Part shown: positions 56,029-63,239 of the stretch, piece after piece
How the letters are laid out: every line of letters starts with the position of its first letter
Position numbering within the stretch: the stretch's first letter is position 1
From: JAUIAI01 sp050633665
Lineage (GTDB): Bacteria; Pseudomonadota; Gammaproteobacteria; Burkholderiales; Burkholderiaceae_E
Assembly (NCBI GenBank): GCA_050633665.1
Contig: JBOEGY010000008.1
Location: 248,001-312,000 of the forward strand
Direction of reading: 5' to 3'
DNA length: 64,000 bases
The notes under the pieces: generated by a model
Database searches by the model: none
What the model saw: only the letters and a program-made list of their open reading frames with translations
What the model was told of the DNA's origin: nothing
Position numbers and translations under genes: made by a program

Positions 56029-56394
56029 ATGGACTACACCGCAGATCAATCGTCAATCATTGATGACGAGAAAGTCCAGAAGGCTTTGGACTGGCTGTCT
56101 GGGAGCGCTCAGGCAGCCGCTAAAGCTAGGGCGGAACGTGAGTACCTGAGTGAATACACAAAATCTCTCAGGGGTCGTCTGATGACCGAGATTAAAGAGC
56201 TAGAGCCCAAACTGGCCGTCGATTTAATCTCTGCGCGAGCAATGTCATCAGACGACTATTTAACTCATTTATCGGCCCTTCGTATCGCAATTGAAAACGA
56301 TGAACTTATGCGCTGGCGACGTGATGCAGCCCGGTCCGTCCTAGACGCATTCCAAACTATGTCGGCCAACAAAAGGGCGGAACGCATACTATGA
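56029..56394 (+). CDS. helical phage protein beside SSB-like gene
   Basis: A 121-aa helical protein (MDYTADQSSIIDDEKVQKAL, AKARAEREYLSEYTKSLRGR). Proteins of this form often lie near SSB and recombination genes of phages; the role is unknown. ATG 56029 follows the SSB-like stop by one base; the frame upstream is a shadow. Confidence 0.55.
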   Translation: MDYTADQSSIIDDEKVQKALDWLSGSAQAAAKARAEREYLSEYTKSLRGRLMTEIKELEPKLAVDLISARAMSSDDYLTHLSALRIAIENDELMRWRRDAARSVLDAFQTMSANKRAERIL

Positions 56395-56999
56395 AAATTG
56401 AAATGAAAGGGAAAAAATATGGTCTTTGGCTTGTGCTTAGCGAAGGCCCAAGAAGCGAGAAAGGGAATATTAGATGGTGGTGCCGGTGCGAATGCGGAAA
56501 GAAAAAGCTAGTCCTTGGGTCCTCCATTAGAGCCGGATCTTCACGGTCTTGTGGGTGCCAACATGGCCCGAAAGACAGACACATGGCATCGCATTCCGAG
56601 GAGTACGGCATATTCGCCGGCGCCAAGTACCGGTGTGAAAACAAAAAGAACACCTCTTATCACAAGTATGGTGGACGAGGGATTCGGTTTGAGTTCCTTT
56701 GTTTTGAAGACTTCCTTGCAGAACTTGGCCCAAGACCATCTAAAAATCACTCATTAGACAGAATCAACAACCACGATCATTACAGGCCCGGGAATGTTCG
56801 ATGGGCGACCGCAAAAGAGCAAGCAAGAAACACACGAACGAATTGCCTAAAAACCATTTGCGGTGTAACGAAAACGAAAACCGAATGGGCCGAGACAATT
56901 GGCATTACCCAGGCATCCATTACTAATCGAATTAGTAGAGGGTGGTGTGACCGATGCGCGTGGACTGCGCCCCCAAAATCATCCTGCAATCACGTTTAA
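56391..56999 (+). CDS. HNH homing-endonuclease-like protein
   Basis: A 202-aa protein. A zinc-ribbon-like start (WWCRCECGKKKLVLGSSIRA, SRSCGC) is followed by an HNH/AP2-type core with KYGGRGIRF, NHSLDRINNHDHYRPGNVRW and ATAKEQARNTRTN. A C-terminal DNA-binding part (AETIGITQASITNRISRGW) reads like a helix-turn-helix of intron-type endonucleases. The sequence looks AT-richer and lysine-richer than its neighbours, as expected for a mobile gene in a phage operon. It overlaps the preceding stop (ATGA). Confidence 0.75.
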   Translation: MKIEMKGKKYGLWLVLSEGPRSEKGNIRWWCRCECGKKKLVLGSSIRAGSSRSCGCQHGPKDRHMASHSEEYGIFAGAKYRCENKKNTSYHKYGGRGIRFEFLCFEDFLAELGPRPSKNHSLDRINNHDHYRPGNVRWATAKEQARNTRTNCLKTICGVTKTKTEWAETIGITQASITNRISRGWCDRCAWTAPPKSSCNHV

Positions 57000-57010
57000 G
57001 GAGTTATCTA

Positions 57011-57517
57011 ATGGCTACCTTATACGAATTAGCCGCGCAATATCACGATGACCTAGCTCGCCTTGAGCAAATGGAATTGGACGAACAGACCATCCAAGAC
57101 ACGTTGGAAGGCATGACCGGCGACCTTGACGAAAAGGTCACGAACATTGCCAAATTCATCCGCAACCTTGAATCAAGTGCTGATGCGATCAAAGACGCCG
57201 AAGCGAAAATGGCGGCCAGGCGCAAGACGATTGGCAAGAAAGCCGATCACCTGAAAGGCTATGTCCTACATCACATGCTGGAACTTGGCATTAAGGAAAT
57301 ATCTTGCCCTTACTTTACCGTCAAGCCGGTAAAGAACCCGCCAGCTTTAGATGTTTTCGACGCCAAGCAGGTACCCGATAAGTTTTGGATAACGCCGCCG
57401 CCACCACCACCGCCAGCCCCTGCTATGGACAAAGACGCCATCAAGGCATCAATCAAAGCGGGTAATGAGGTTCCCGGCGCTCGGATGACTCAGGGCCAGC
57501 GATTGAAAATTGCGTAA
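57011..57517 (+). CDS. siphovirus Gp157-family protein
   Basis: A 168-aa protein. It begins LYELAAQYHDDLARLEQMEL and has a coiled middle (KVTNIAKFIRNLESSADAI), then KKADHLKGYVLHHML, ending with a polyproline stretch (PPPPPPPAP). That is the Gp157 family, named for a Streptococcus thermophilus phage protein tied to phage resistance, usually near recombination genes. AAGGAG is before the ATG. Role unknown. Confidence 0.7.
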   Translation: MATLYELAAQYHDDLARLEQMELDEQTIQDTLEGMTGDLDEKVTNIAKFIRNLESSADAIKDAEAKMAARRKTIGKKADHLKGYVLHHMLELGIKEISCPYFTVKPVKNPPALDVFDAKQVPDKFWITPPPPPPPAPAMDKDAIKASIKAGNEVPGARMTQGQRLKIA

Positions 57518-57593
57518 ACACCAGACGACCAGCCGTCTCCCTCATGTGTAGCTGGAGGCCGGTGAGATTCCGGCCAATTAACTAAGGATTGAT

Positions 57594-57851
57594 ATGACAA
57601 CTCAGCGTGAATCATCAAGAAAAGAATGGACCTCTCGGTCCACTTTAGGGGAGATAAATAGCGGCTCTCTCCAGCGCATTGCCGATGCTACGGAAAAGAT
57701 GGCGGCCGGTTACGACAAAATGCGCAATGACCGGGATCTGTACAAACGCTGGCACGAGGCCGCTCAAGAACGCAATGCACGGCTTGAGCGCCGAATATCA
57801 GCACTTCGCGGCGTGGTTACCAAACTGAAAAAGAGGCTCGCCAATGGATGA
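57594..57851 (+). CDS. phage protein of unknown function, helical
   Basis: An 85-aa basic, coiled-coil protein (ADATEKMAAGYDKMRNDRDL, ERRISALRGVVTKLKKRLA). It begins a second series of small genes after a 76-base gap. Overlaps the next gene by eight bases. Confidence 0.55.
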   Translation: MTTQRESSRKEWTSRSTLGEINSGSLQRIADATEKMAAGYDKMRNDRDLYKRWHEAAQERNARLERRISALRGVVTKLKKRLANG

Positions 57852-58038
57852 TTTCGAGGTCACAACACCCGGTGTGTCTGCTCTAAATCAGGTTATGGCG
57901 CAGAACATCAACACGCTGACAGACCGAGTTGAAACGTTACTCGCGCAAAACATCGCAATGCGGGCGGCTATTCAGGAGCATAACGATAGCTGCCCTATCA
58001 ACTGGCGTATTAACACCCCTATAGGTGATAGCAAATGA
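57844..58038 (+). CDS. small helical phage protein
   Basis: A 64-aa protein with a coil (ALNQVMAQNINTLTDRVETL). Overlaps both neighbours (eight and four bases). Function unknown. Confidence 0.5.
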   Translation: MDDFEVTTPGVSALNQVMAQNINTLTDRVETLLAQNIAMRAAIQEHNDSCPINWRINTPIGDSK

Positions 58039-58259
58039 CTGACAAATACGAGGGCCGATATATTGGCAGCCGTATTGATGACCAGATCATTGCGGCGCGG
58101 AAATTCTGCACATGGCAGGGAGGCGATCCGCTTGAGCCGGAAGAAATGGAAACAACATGCGCCTATGTTTTTCCGTATCACTTGGCCGTGATTGCCAAGG
58201 CCAAGTCAAACCTATGTCCTTTTTGTTCCCTTCCAATTGTTGATATTACTGAGTTCTAA
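58035..58259 (+). CDS. small phage protein with CxxC
   Basis: A 74-aa protein with KFCTWQGGDP, ETTCAYVFPYHL and NLCPFCSLPIVD, a possible zinc site. Function unknown. ATGA overlap with the previous gene. Confidence 0.5.
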   Translation: MTDKYEGRYIGSRIDDQIIAARKFCTWQGGDPLEPEEMETTCAYVFPYHLAVIAKAKSNLCPFCSLPIVDITEF

Positions 58260-58261
58260 AT

Positions 58262-58498
58262 ATGACTGACCAGACAGATAGGTACGCAGACCTACGCCGA
58301 ATACATCGGAACGCGGCTTTTGCTAGTGACATTTTCGCCCTGCTCGCCGAACGGGATGAGCTGGCGGAGGATCGCGACAGCATCAAGAAAGAATTGGACG
58401 TTATGACTCGGAATCGTGACGCGCTGCTGGTTGCGTGGAATATGTTGCGATCAGAGAATCGCGAACTGCGCCGGGACAAGGACTTGCAATGCAAATAA
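58262..58498 (+). CDS. small helical phage protein
   Basis: A 78-aa charged protein with a coiled middle (LLAERDELAEDRDSIKKELD). It follows the previous stop by two bases and overlaps the next gene by ten. No family recognised. Confidence 0.5.
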   Translation: MTDQTDRYADLRRIHRNAAFASDIFALLAERDELAEDRDSIKKELDVMTRNRDALLVAWNMLRSENRELRRDKDLQCK

Positions 58499-58842
58499 CA
58501 CCAGAACAGCTAACAGACCCGGAGACTAAAACGGCTTGGGCTGTGGCGGTCAATACCGACTTAACCGAGGGCCGAGGACGAAACTACTTTAAGCATATTT
58601 GCGACATAGAAGCCACTGCTATTCGTCTTGCAAGAAAAGCCGATGTTCAGGGGGCAAACGGATCTGTCCACCAAATTGAACTAATCAAAATAGGCTTTAT
58701 TTGGTACGGTCCGATAGTAATCGAGCAGGCAAATAACTCAGACATTCAATTGCAAAGGCGGGTCGATTTGAAAAACGATGCCATTGAAAAAGCCCGCGCC
58801 GCTGGTTTGACCGACGACGACCTAAAGAATCTCTCTCTTTAA
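58489..58842 (+). CDS. phage protein of unknown function
   Basis: A 117-aa protein (MQITPEQLTDPETKTAWAVA, HICDIEATAIRLARKADVQ). Start set at ATG 58489, which begins MQITPEQ like the next gene (MITPEQ). Function unknown. Confidence 0.5.
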   Translation: MQITPEQLTDPETKTAWAVAVNTDLTEGRGRNYFKHICDIEATAIRLARKADVQGANGSVHQIELIKIGFIWYGPIVIEQANNSDIQLQRRVDLKNDAIEKARAAGLTDDDLKNLSL

Positions 58843-58851
58843 GGGGTAGCA

Positions 58852-59094
58852 GTGATAACACCAGAACAGATTAAGCAGATGGCGCGGGAGGCTGGCATGT
58901 CGCTTGTGATCCTGCCTCATTGGGAAACGACGCCAGACCAACTTGCCGCCTACACGGCGCGGGTGATTGAACTGTGCGCCCAAGAAGCAGAAAAGCAAAT
59001 GAAGCATTGGCCGGAATATCACCTGCACAATGTCGCTTGCCTTGAATTTGCTGCCAAGATCCGCACACTGAAACCAACCGGCAAGGAGGATTGA
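58852..59094 (+). CDS. small phage protein of unknown function
   Basis: An 80-aa protein starting at GTG 58852 (MITPEQIKQMAREAGMSLVI, ARVIELCAQEAEKQMKHW). AGGGGT lies upstream. It is directly followed by the zinc-finger gene. Function unknown. Confidence 0.5.
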   Translation: MITPEQIKQMAREAGMSLVILPHWETTPDQLAAYTARVIELCAQEAEKQMKHWPEYHLHNVACLEFAAKIRTLKPTGKED

Positions 59095-59427
59095 ATGAGT
59101 GAGCAACCACGCGGCCCGGACTGCCCGCATTGCGATGGCACCGGCAAGATTCGGTCTTTCGCTTTCCTGAATCGCGGCGAGGATTGGCGCACTCATACGC
59201 AGGAATACGTCGATCACCGTTGCAGCGCCTGCGCCGGTCATGGCCACTTGCACCAGTGGGTCATTGACCAGATCGCAGCGGGCAAAAGGCATCGAGACGA
59301 CCGGAGGGGGCGACGGGAAGGAGTCAGCGCATGTGCAAAGCGAATGGGAATTACCCCGTCTGAACTTGTCTGGATGGAATGCGGTAAAGATCCTTTGCCA
59401 GAATCCGCGCCAGATAGCGCCGATTAA
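59095..59427 (+). CDS. phage zinc-finger protein (DnaJ-type CxxCxGxG)
   Basis: A 110-aa protein with two CxxCxGxG motifs (CPHCDGTG near residue 10 and CSACAGHG near 44), which bind zinc in DnaJ, then a basic stretch and a helix-turn-helix-like end (CAKRMGITPSELVWMECG). It might be a regulator or a chaperone mimic. AAGGAGG precedes the ATG. Confidence 0.6.
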   Translation: MSEQPRGPDCPHCDGTGKIRSFAFLNRGEDWRTHTQEYVDHRCSACAGHGHLHQWVIDQIAAGKRHRDDRRGRREGVSACAKRMGITPSELVWMECGKDPLPESAPDSAD

Positions 59428-59447
59428 CCCGCCCTATTGAGAGAGAT

Positions 59448-59642
59448 ATGACGGACCTTGAACTAATCACGCCGGATGAGGCGGCGGATCTCTTGCGAGT
59501 TTCGCGCCGGCAGCTTTTGGAGCGAATAGCCAAAAAGCCAGGATTCCCTTTGCCTTACAAACCGGCAGGCAAGCGCCTGTGGCATCGTCCGGACGTAATG
59601 GAGTACATCAAGCATTCGCGAGTCGGTCAGCAATCTCGCTAG
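59448..59642 (+). CDS. xis: excisionase-like HTH protein
   Basis: A 64-aa MerR/AlpA-type helix-turn-helix (LITPDEAADLLRVSRRQLLE, then the wing KPAGKRLWHRPDVMEYI). It lies next to the integrase on the opposite strand with ends overlapping by 35 bases. That position and size fit an excisionase that directs Int toward excision. It is the last gene of the rightward lytic operon, so its expression follows induction. A plain AlpA-type regulator is the alternative. Confidence 0.65.
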   Translation: MTDLELITPDEAADLLRVSRRQLLERIAKKPGFPLPYKPAGKRLWHRPDVMEYIKHSRVGQQSR

Positions 59643-60564
59643 CCGATTCCTCATAGTAGGTCAGCAATTGATTGATGTTTCGATGCCCAACCGCCCTGGC
59701 AAGTTCTAGGACCGTCATTTTTTTAGCCAGCCGGGTAATAGCCTCATGGCGGGTATCGTGGAAAGTCAAATTATCTATCCGGGCCTTGTCTCTGGCGCGT
59801 CTGAATGTCGCGTCTAATGTCTGTGCCGTAATTCGCCCTGGCGCTGCAATCAGGATCTTGACCAACTCAATAGCCCTCGGGGTTAGCGGGACTTCGCGGG
59901 AGTCGTCATTTTTGGTGTCGGTTAAGACCACGATATTGCCGTGTAGCCTCCTGATGCTATTTATCTCGCCGGCCCTCATAGCAGTCTCTATGGCCAGCAG
60001 AAACATCACTGCAACCCGGTGCTGTTGGGTTTGGATCGCCCCGCCTGAATATCCCAAAGCTTTGCAAATTTGATCTATTTCGGCAGGGTAGACCCGGCGC
60101 TTTCTCCGGCTTGGCGGCTTGGGCCTCTTGAAGCCCTCCATCGGGTTATGTTTGAGCCAGCCCCACTCTAACCGACATCTGGTAAAGACAGCCCCTAGAA
60201 GCGCGAAATCACGCCTTACAGTGCCGTTTGATACCTCTAATAGCCTGCGGTCCCGAAATCCCGCCAAATCACCTGTAGTAATGTCCCGAAGGCGTATTGA
60301 TCCGATTAGATCGGCAGCATACTTGGCCAGTCTCAACCGCTCCCACCGTTCGCCTTTCCGATTTGGGCAGACTTCTTCTGCAAACCTGTTGCAGGCATCG
60401 GCCACAGTGAACGGCACCACCCTACCCTGTTTGCCGGCGAGTAGATAAGATTCGCGCTCATTGACCCAGGCTTGCGCGGCGGCCTTGGTGACAAATGTTG
60501 CCGTCTCTGATTTATCCTGAGTCTGCGCCCGCCACTTCTTCCCGCGCCGATAGACCGATCCCAT
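59608..60564 (-). CDS. int: tyrosine-type phage integrase
   Basis: A 318-aa site-specific recombinase. N-terminal arm-binding domain (SVYRRGKKWRAQTQDKSE), core-binding domain about 50-150, catalytic domain 160-318. Catalytic residues: Arg197 (ETAMRAGEI), Lys218 (DTKNDDSREV), His269-x-x-Arg272 (HDTRHE), His294 (GHRNINQL) and Tyr303. ATG 60564 has AAGGAG six bases upstream; a TTG six codons earlier is less likely. It integrates the phage at the 3' end of tRNA-Leu, with attR 167 bases behind its start. Confidence 0.95.
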   Translation of the reverse strand: MGSVYRRGKKWRAQTQDKSETATFVTKAAAQAWVNERESYLLAGKQGRVVPFTVADACNRFAEEVCPNRKGERWERLRLAKYAADLIGSIRLRDITTGDLAGFRDRRLLEVSNGTVRRDFALLGAVFTRCRLEWGWLKHNPMEGFKRPKPPSRRKRRVYPAEIDQICKALGYSGGAIQTQQHRVAVMFLLAIETAMRAGEINSIRRLHGNIVVLTDTKNDDSREVPLTPRAIELVKILIAAPGRITAQTLDATFRRARDKARIDNLTFHDTRHEAITRLAKKMTVLELARAVGHRNINQLLTYYEESASEIADRLANA

Positions 60565-60573
60565 TCCCGCTCC

Positions 60574-60590
60574 TTGGTGCAAATTTGGTG
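60574..60590. promoter_or_regulatory. candidate integrase arm-type site (right)
   Basis: TTGGTGCAAATTTGGTG, one base different from 20188-20204. It lies ten bases before the int start codon, so integrase may also repress its own gene by binding here. Confidence 0.45.
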
Positions 60591-60730
60591 TTCTTGTGCG
60601 CGGAATGATACGGGTATTTAGTGGGTTTTTGTGGCCCTATGCGAAGCGGTGTAGGCGGAATCCTAGCGTAATCAATGAGTTATGTTTGCGGGGAATTGTG
60701 GTGGGGATGCGGGATTATAGGCTCGGATTA

Positions 60731-60745
60731 TCTCCTGGGCACCAT
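60731..60745. other. attR core
   Basis: TCTCCTGGGCACCAT, identical to the tRNA-Leu 3' end (20110-20124). To its left is phage sequence CGGATTA; to its right is host CTCAATA, also seen before the N gap at 20125-20131. Confidence 0.92.
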
Positions 60746-61234
60746 CTCAATACCGGTAAGTTTACTGGCTAAGGTTCAAGGATATCAGCCAGTTGTGGGG
60801 AGAATGGTCACTATCGACCCTGTCAGTCCTCGCTACCCGTCTCCAGACACCGCTTCCCCTGCCCTCCGCGCGCCCTGCGCTCATTCTTTGCCCGCTTCGC
60901 GTCAGCCACTCACCAGCCGCCGTCGAATCACTCTGCACAGCACGCGCAGCATACCCGCTCTCCTTGGCCTCTTGTCGAGCACTGCTGGCGCCGGCGAGTC
61001 AATCGACCCAGGACCTCGCCAACAACGGCCCGCCTAATCGGCAAACACATCGGCTCAACGCCAGGCTTCCAGATCTACTGGTGGCCGATTAACCCACAAA
61101 ATTCAAACAATCGCCTGCCCGATCAGCTTCTGCGCCATATGGCGCTATCCGGCTGCTTACTTCCTCAGACTGAAACCCTGGGTCCAACCGCAGAATCAGG
61201 TTTAACTGATTAATCCAATTGGCCAGAGGCTTTC
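60746..61234. other. non-coding host region right of attR
   Basis: About 489 bases without a believable gene; the open frames are Ser/Pro/Leu-rich and lack starts or relatives. One perfect 14-bp palindrome GCGCCATATGGCGC lies at 61132-61145, about 90 bases before the chemotaxis gene, and may be an operator. Confidence 0.6.
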
Positions 61235-62719
61235 ATGTCAGATTCGCGACACCCCGGACGTTTTTCTAAACCTGATTCGAGCACCAAGCAGACCCTATCG
61301 GCATTTACCGTTCAGACGAGTCTGGGCAAGGTCAATGCAACCGGCAATTTCATCCTGCTGATGACGCTGATTGGTTCAGGTCTGGCGTCAATCGCTATTG
61401 GCCAGTTCTACACACAGCTCAGCCTGGCGCTGGTCGGGACCGGAACGTTGATTGCGCTGGGTGCCCTGGCATTCGTGTTCGCCAGATCCACAACCGCCGG
61501 TTGGGTCGGACTGACGTTTTGCAATGTTGCAATGGTTGCGCTGCACATCCAGTTAGGCCGCGGCACGCTTGAATTCCACTTCGGTGTGTTCGTCTTGCTG
61601 GGGCTGCTCCTGGTCTACCAGAACTGGCGCCCCATCTTGTTCGCCGCCGCGCTGTTTGCTGTTCATCACATACTGTTCGACCGCCTGCAAGCTGCCGGAT
61701 ACGGCGTGTACTGCATGGCAACGCCAAATTTCCTGGTTGTGGTGATGCACGCGACTTATGTAATCGTTCAGACCAGTATTGAGATTTTTCTGGCGATGCA
61801 GCTCCGTCAGTCCACCGTTGAATCGGCCGAACTTAAGACATTGGTTAACCGGATTGATCAGGAGAAAAACGTCTGCCTGGACGTTGACGACCTTCCGGTC
61901 AAAGGCCCGACATCAATCATGCTGAAACATGCGGTCGAGAAAATTGCCGCGGCGATGACAGACGTCAAACAAGCCGCGGCCTCGATTCAGGCGGCCAGTG
62001 TTGACATTGCCGACGGCAATAGTGAATTGAACCAGCGCACTGAAGATCAAGCCGGCAACCTGACACAGATCTCTGAGTCAATGGCAGAACTGGTAAGAAT
62101 TATCAACGAATCGGCCGACACCTCAATGCGCGCGAATGACCTGGCCGGCACCGCCACCAGCGCTGCAGCAGAAGGCGGCCATGCAGTAAGTGCGGTTGTG
62201 CAGACGATGGATGGCATTGCCCAGTCATCCATGAAAATCTCGGAAATCAATGAGGTGATCGACGGGATCGCATTTCAAACCAACCTGCTTGCACTGAATG
62301 CCGCAGTCGAGGCAGCCCGCGCTGGCGAACAAGGCCGAGGGTTTGCTGTCGTGGCAACCGAAGTACGGTCGCTGGCACAGCGCTCGGCAGAAGCGGCTCG
62401 CGAAATCAAGGCCTTAATCGGCGAAAGCGTCAATCAGGTTTCTCTGGGCAGCAAGCAAGTGAGCTCCGCCGGAGCGAGCATGGAAGACATCGTCAATCAG
62501 GCCGAGAACGTCAGCAAACTGATCGGGGAAATTTCAGCCAAGGCAATCGTGCAAAACGAAGGGGCTAACCAGGTCGGCGCAGCGGTGTCCCGGCTGGACT
62601 CGGTCACCCAGGACAACTCAGCGTTAGTCGAGCACAGTGCGACAGCCGCGCAGCGGCTCCAGTCGCAGGCCAAACAACTGAACGAGGTGGTTCAGCGCTT
62701 TTCTCTGAACACTGACTAG
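61235..62719 (+). CDS. methyl-accepting chemotaxis protein with six-helix membrane sensor
   Basis: A 494-aa receptor. About six transmembrane helices occupy residues 35-195, with FHFGVFVLLGLLLVYQNW and FAVHHILFDR, histidine-rich features of a membrane-embedded sensor group without periplasmic ligand domain. The cytoplasmic signalling domain follows, with the conserved hairpin IDGIAFQTNLLALNAAVEAA and RAGEQGRGFAVVATEVRSLA. It signals through CheA and CheW. There is no C-terminal CheR-binding pentapeptide. The ligand is not known. AGAGG lies before the ATG. Confidence 0.9.
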   Translation: MSDSRHPGRFSKPDSSTKQTLSAFTVQTSLGKVNATGNFILLMTLIGSGLASIAIGQFYTQLSLALVGTGTLIALGALAFVFARSTTAGWVGLTFCNVAMVALHIQLGRGTLEFHFGVFVLLGLLLVYQNWRPILFAAALFAVHHILFDRLQAAGYGVYCMATPNFLVVVMHATYVIVQTSIEIFLAMQLRQSTVESAELKTLVNRIDQEKNVCLDVDDLPVKGPTSIMLKHAVEKIAAAMTDVKQAAASIQAASVDIADGNSELNQRTEDQAGNLTQISESMAELVRIINESADTSMRANDLAGTATSAAAEGGHAVSAVVQTMDGIAQSSMKISEINEVIDGIAFQTNLLALNAAVEAARAGEQGRGFAVVATEVRSLAQRSAEAAREIKALIGESVNQVSLGSKQVSSAGASMEDIVNQAENVSKLIGEISAKAIVQNEGANQVGAAVSRLDSVTQDNSALVEHSATAAQRLQSQAKQLNEVVQRFSLNTD

Positions 62720-62722
62720 CCG

Positions 62723-63229
62723 CTAGCCCCAGCGCGCCTTGAGATCATCCGGGCGCATGTGGTCATACTCCTCAAAAGGCTGGTGAATCCAGGGGTTGGT
62801 CGGCAACACTTCCATCAGGTAGTCGGGTATGGCGACCGAAGCGCCCTTCTGCCAGAGCACGGCACTGCGCAGCTCTTCAAGCTGAGGGAAGCGCCGTTTG
62901 AGCTCCGGCATGATCTCTTGCAGGGTCGCGCCTGAATCGGCAAGATCGTCAACCAACAGCCACCGGGTTCCCGGCAAGGCCTGCGCCGAACTCATGCACT
63001 CTGATATTTGCAAAGTGCTCTGGACCGTACCGGCTTGTTCCCGGTAAGAACTCGTAAACATCACCCCGAGCGGCTTGTCAAAGACTCGCGACATCACGTC
63101 GCCAATCCGTAACCCGCCGCGAGCCAGACAGACTATGGCATCAAACTCCCAGCCGGAATCCCACACGCGAACAGCGAGCTTCTCAATGAGCCGGTTGTAT
63201 TCGTCCCAGGAAACATAGAGGTCTTTCAT
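62723..63229 (-). CDS. purine phosphoribosyltransferase
   Basis: A 168-aa PRTase. The start YVSWDEYNRLIEKLA is followed by DAIVCLARGGLRIGD (pyrophosphate loop) and the PRPP motif WLLVDDLADSGATL. It resembles the xanthine-guanine / hypoxanthine type that salvages purine bases with PRPP. It lies ten bases after purA on the same strand; both serve purine nucleotide supply. The exact base specificity is not determined by the motifs. Confidence 0.82.
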   Translation of the reverse strand: MKDLYVSWDEYNRLIEKLAVRVWDSGWEFDAIVCLARGGLRIGDVMSRVFDKPLGVMFTSSYREQAGTVQSTLQISECMSSAQALPGTRWLLVDDLADSGATLQEIMPELKRRFPQLEELRSAVLWQKGASVAIPDYLMEVLPTNPWIHQPFEEYDHMRPDDLKARWG

Positions 63230-63239
63230 CGCCGGCCTT

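Larger units (their letters stand above)
20134..60745. mobile_element. complete prophage, P22-like virion genes, lambda-like control, integrated at tRNA-Leu
   Basis: About 40.6 kb bounded by 15-bp direct repeats of the tRNA-Leu 3' end (20141-20155 and 60731-60745). It contains integrase and excisionase at the right end, an immunity region with divergent promoters, replication genes, terminase, portal, P22-type coat, tail hub, ejection and tailspike proteins and a full lysis cassette, so every class needed for a viable podovirus is present and no gene is visibly broken. Its extras are a CRISPR-like mini-array, two giant proteins between portal and scaffold, a GH16 protein, a Lar-like protein and a Ref-like nuclease. 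The junction sequence suggests it excises. Confidence 0.95.

Noticed and set aside
60675..61092. Frames spanning attR and the region to its right
   Set aside because: They cross the phage-host border and are Ser/Pro/Leu-rich without start signals.
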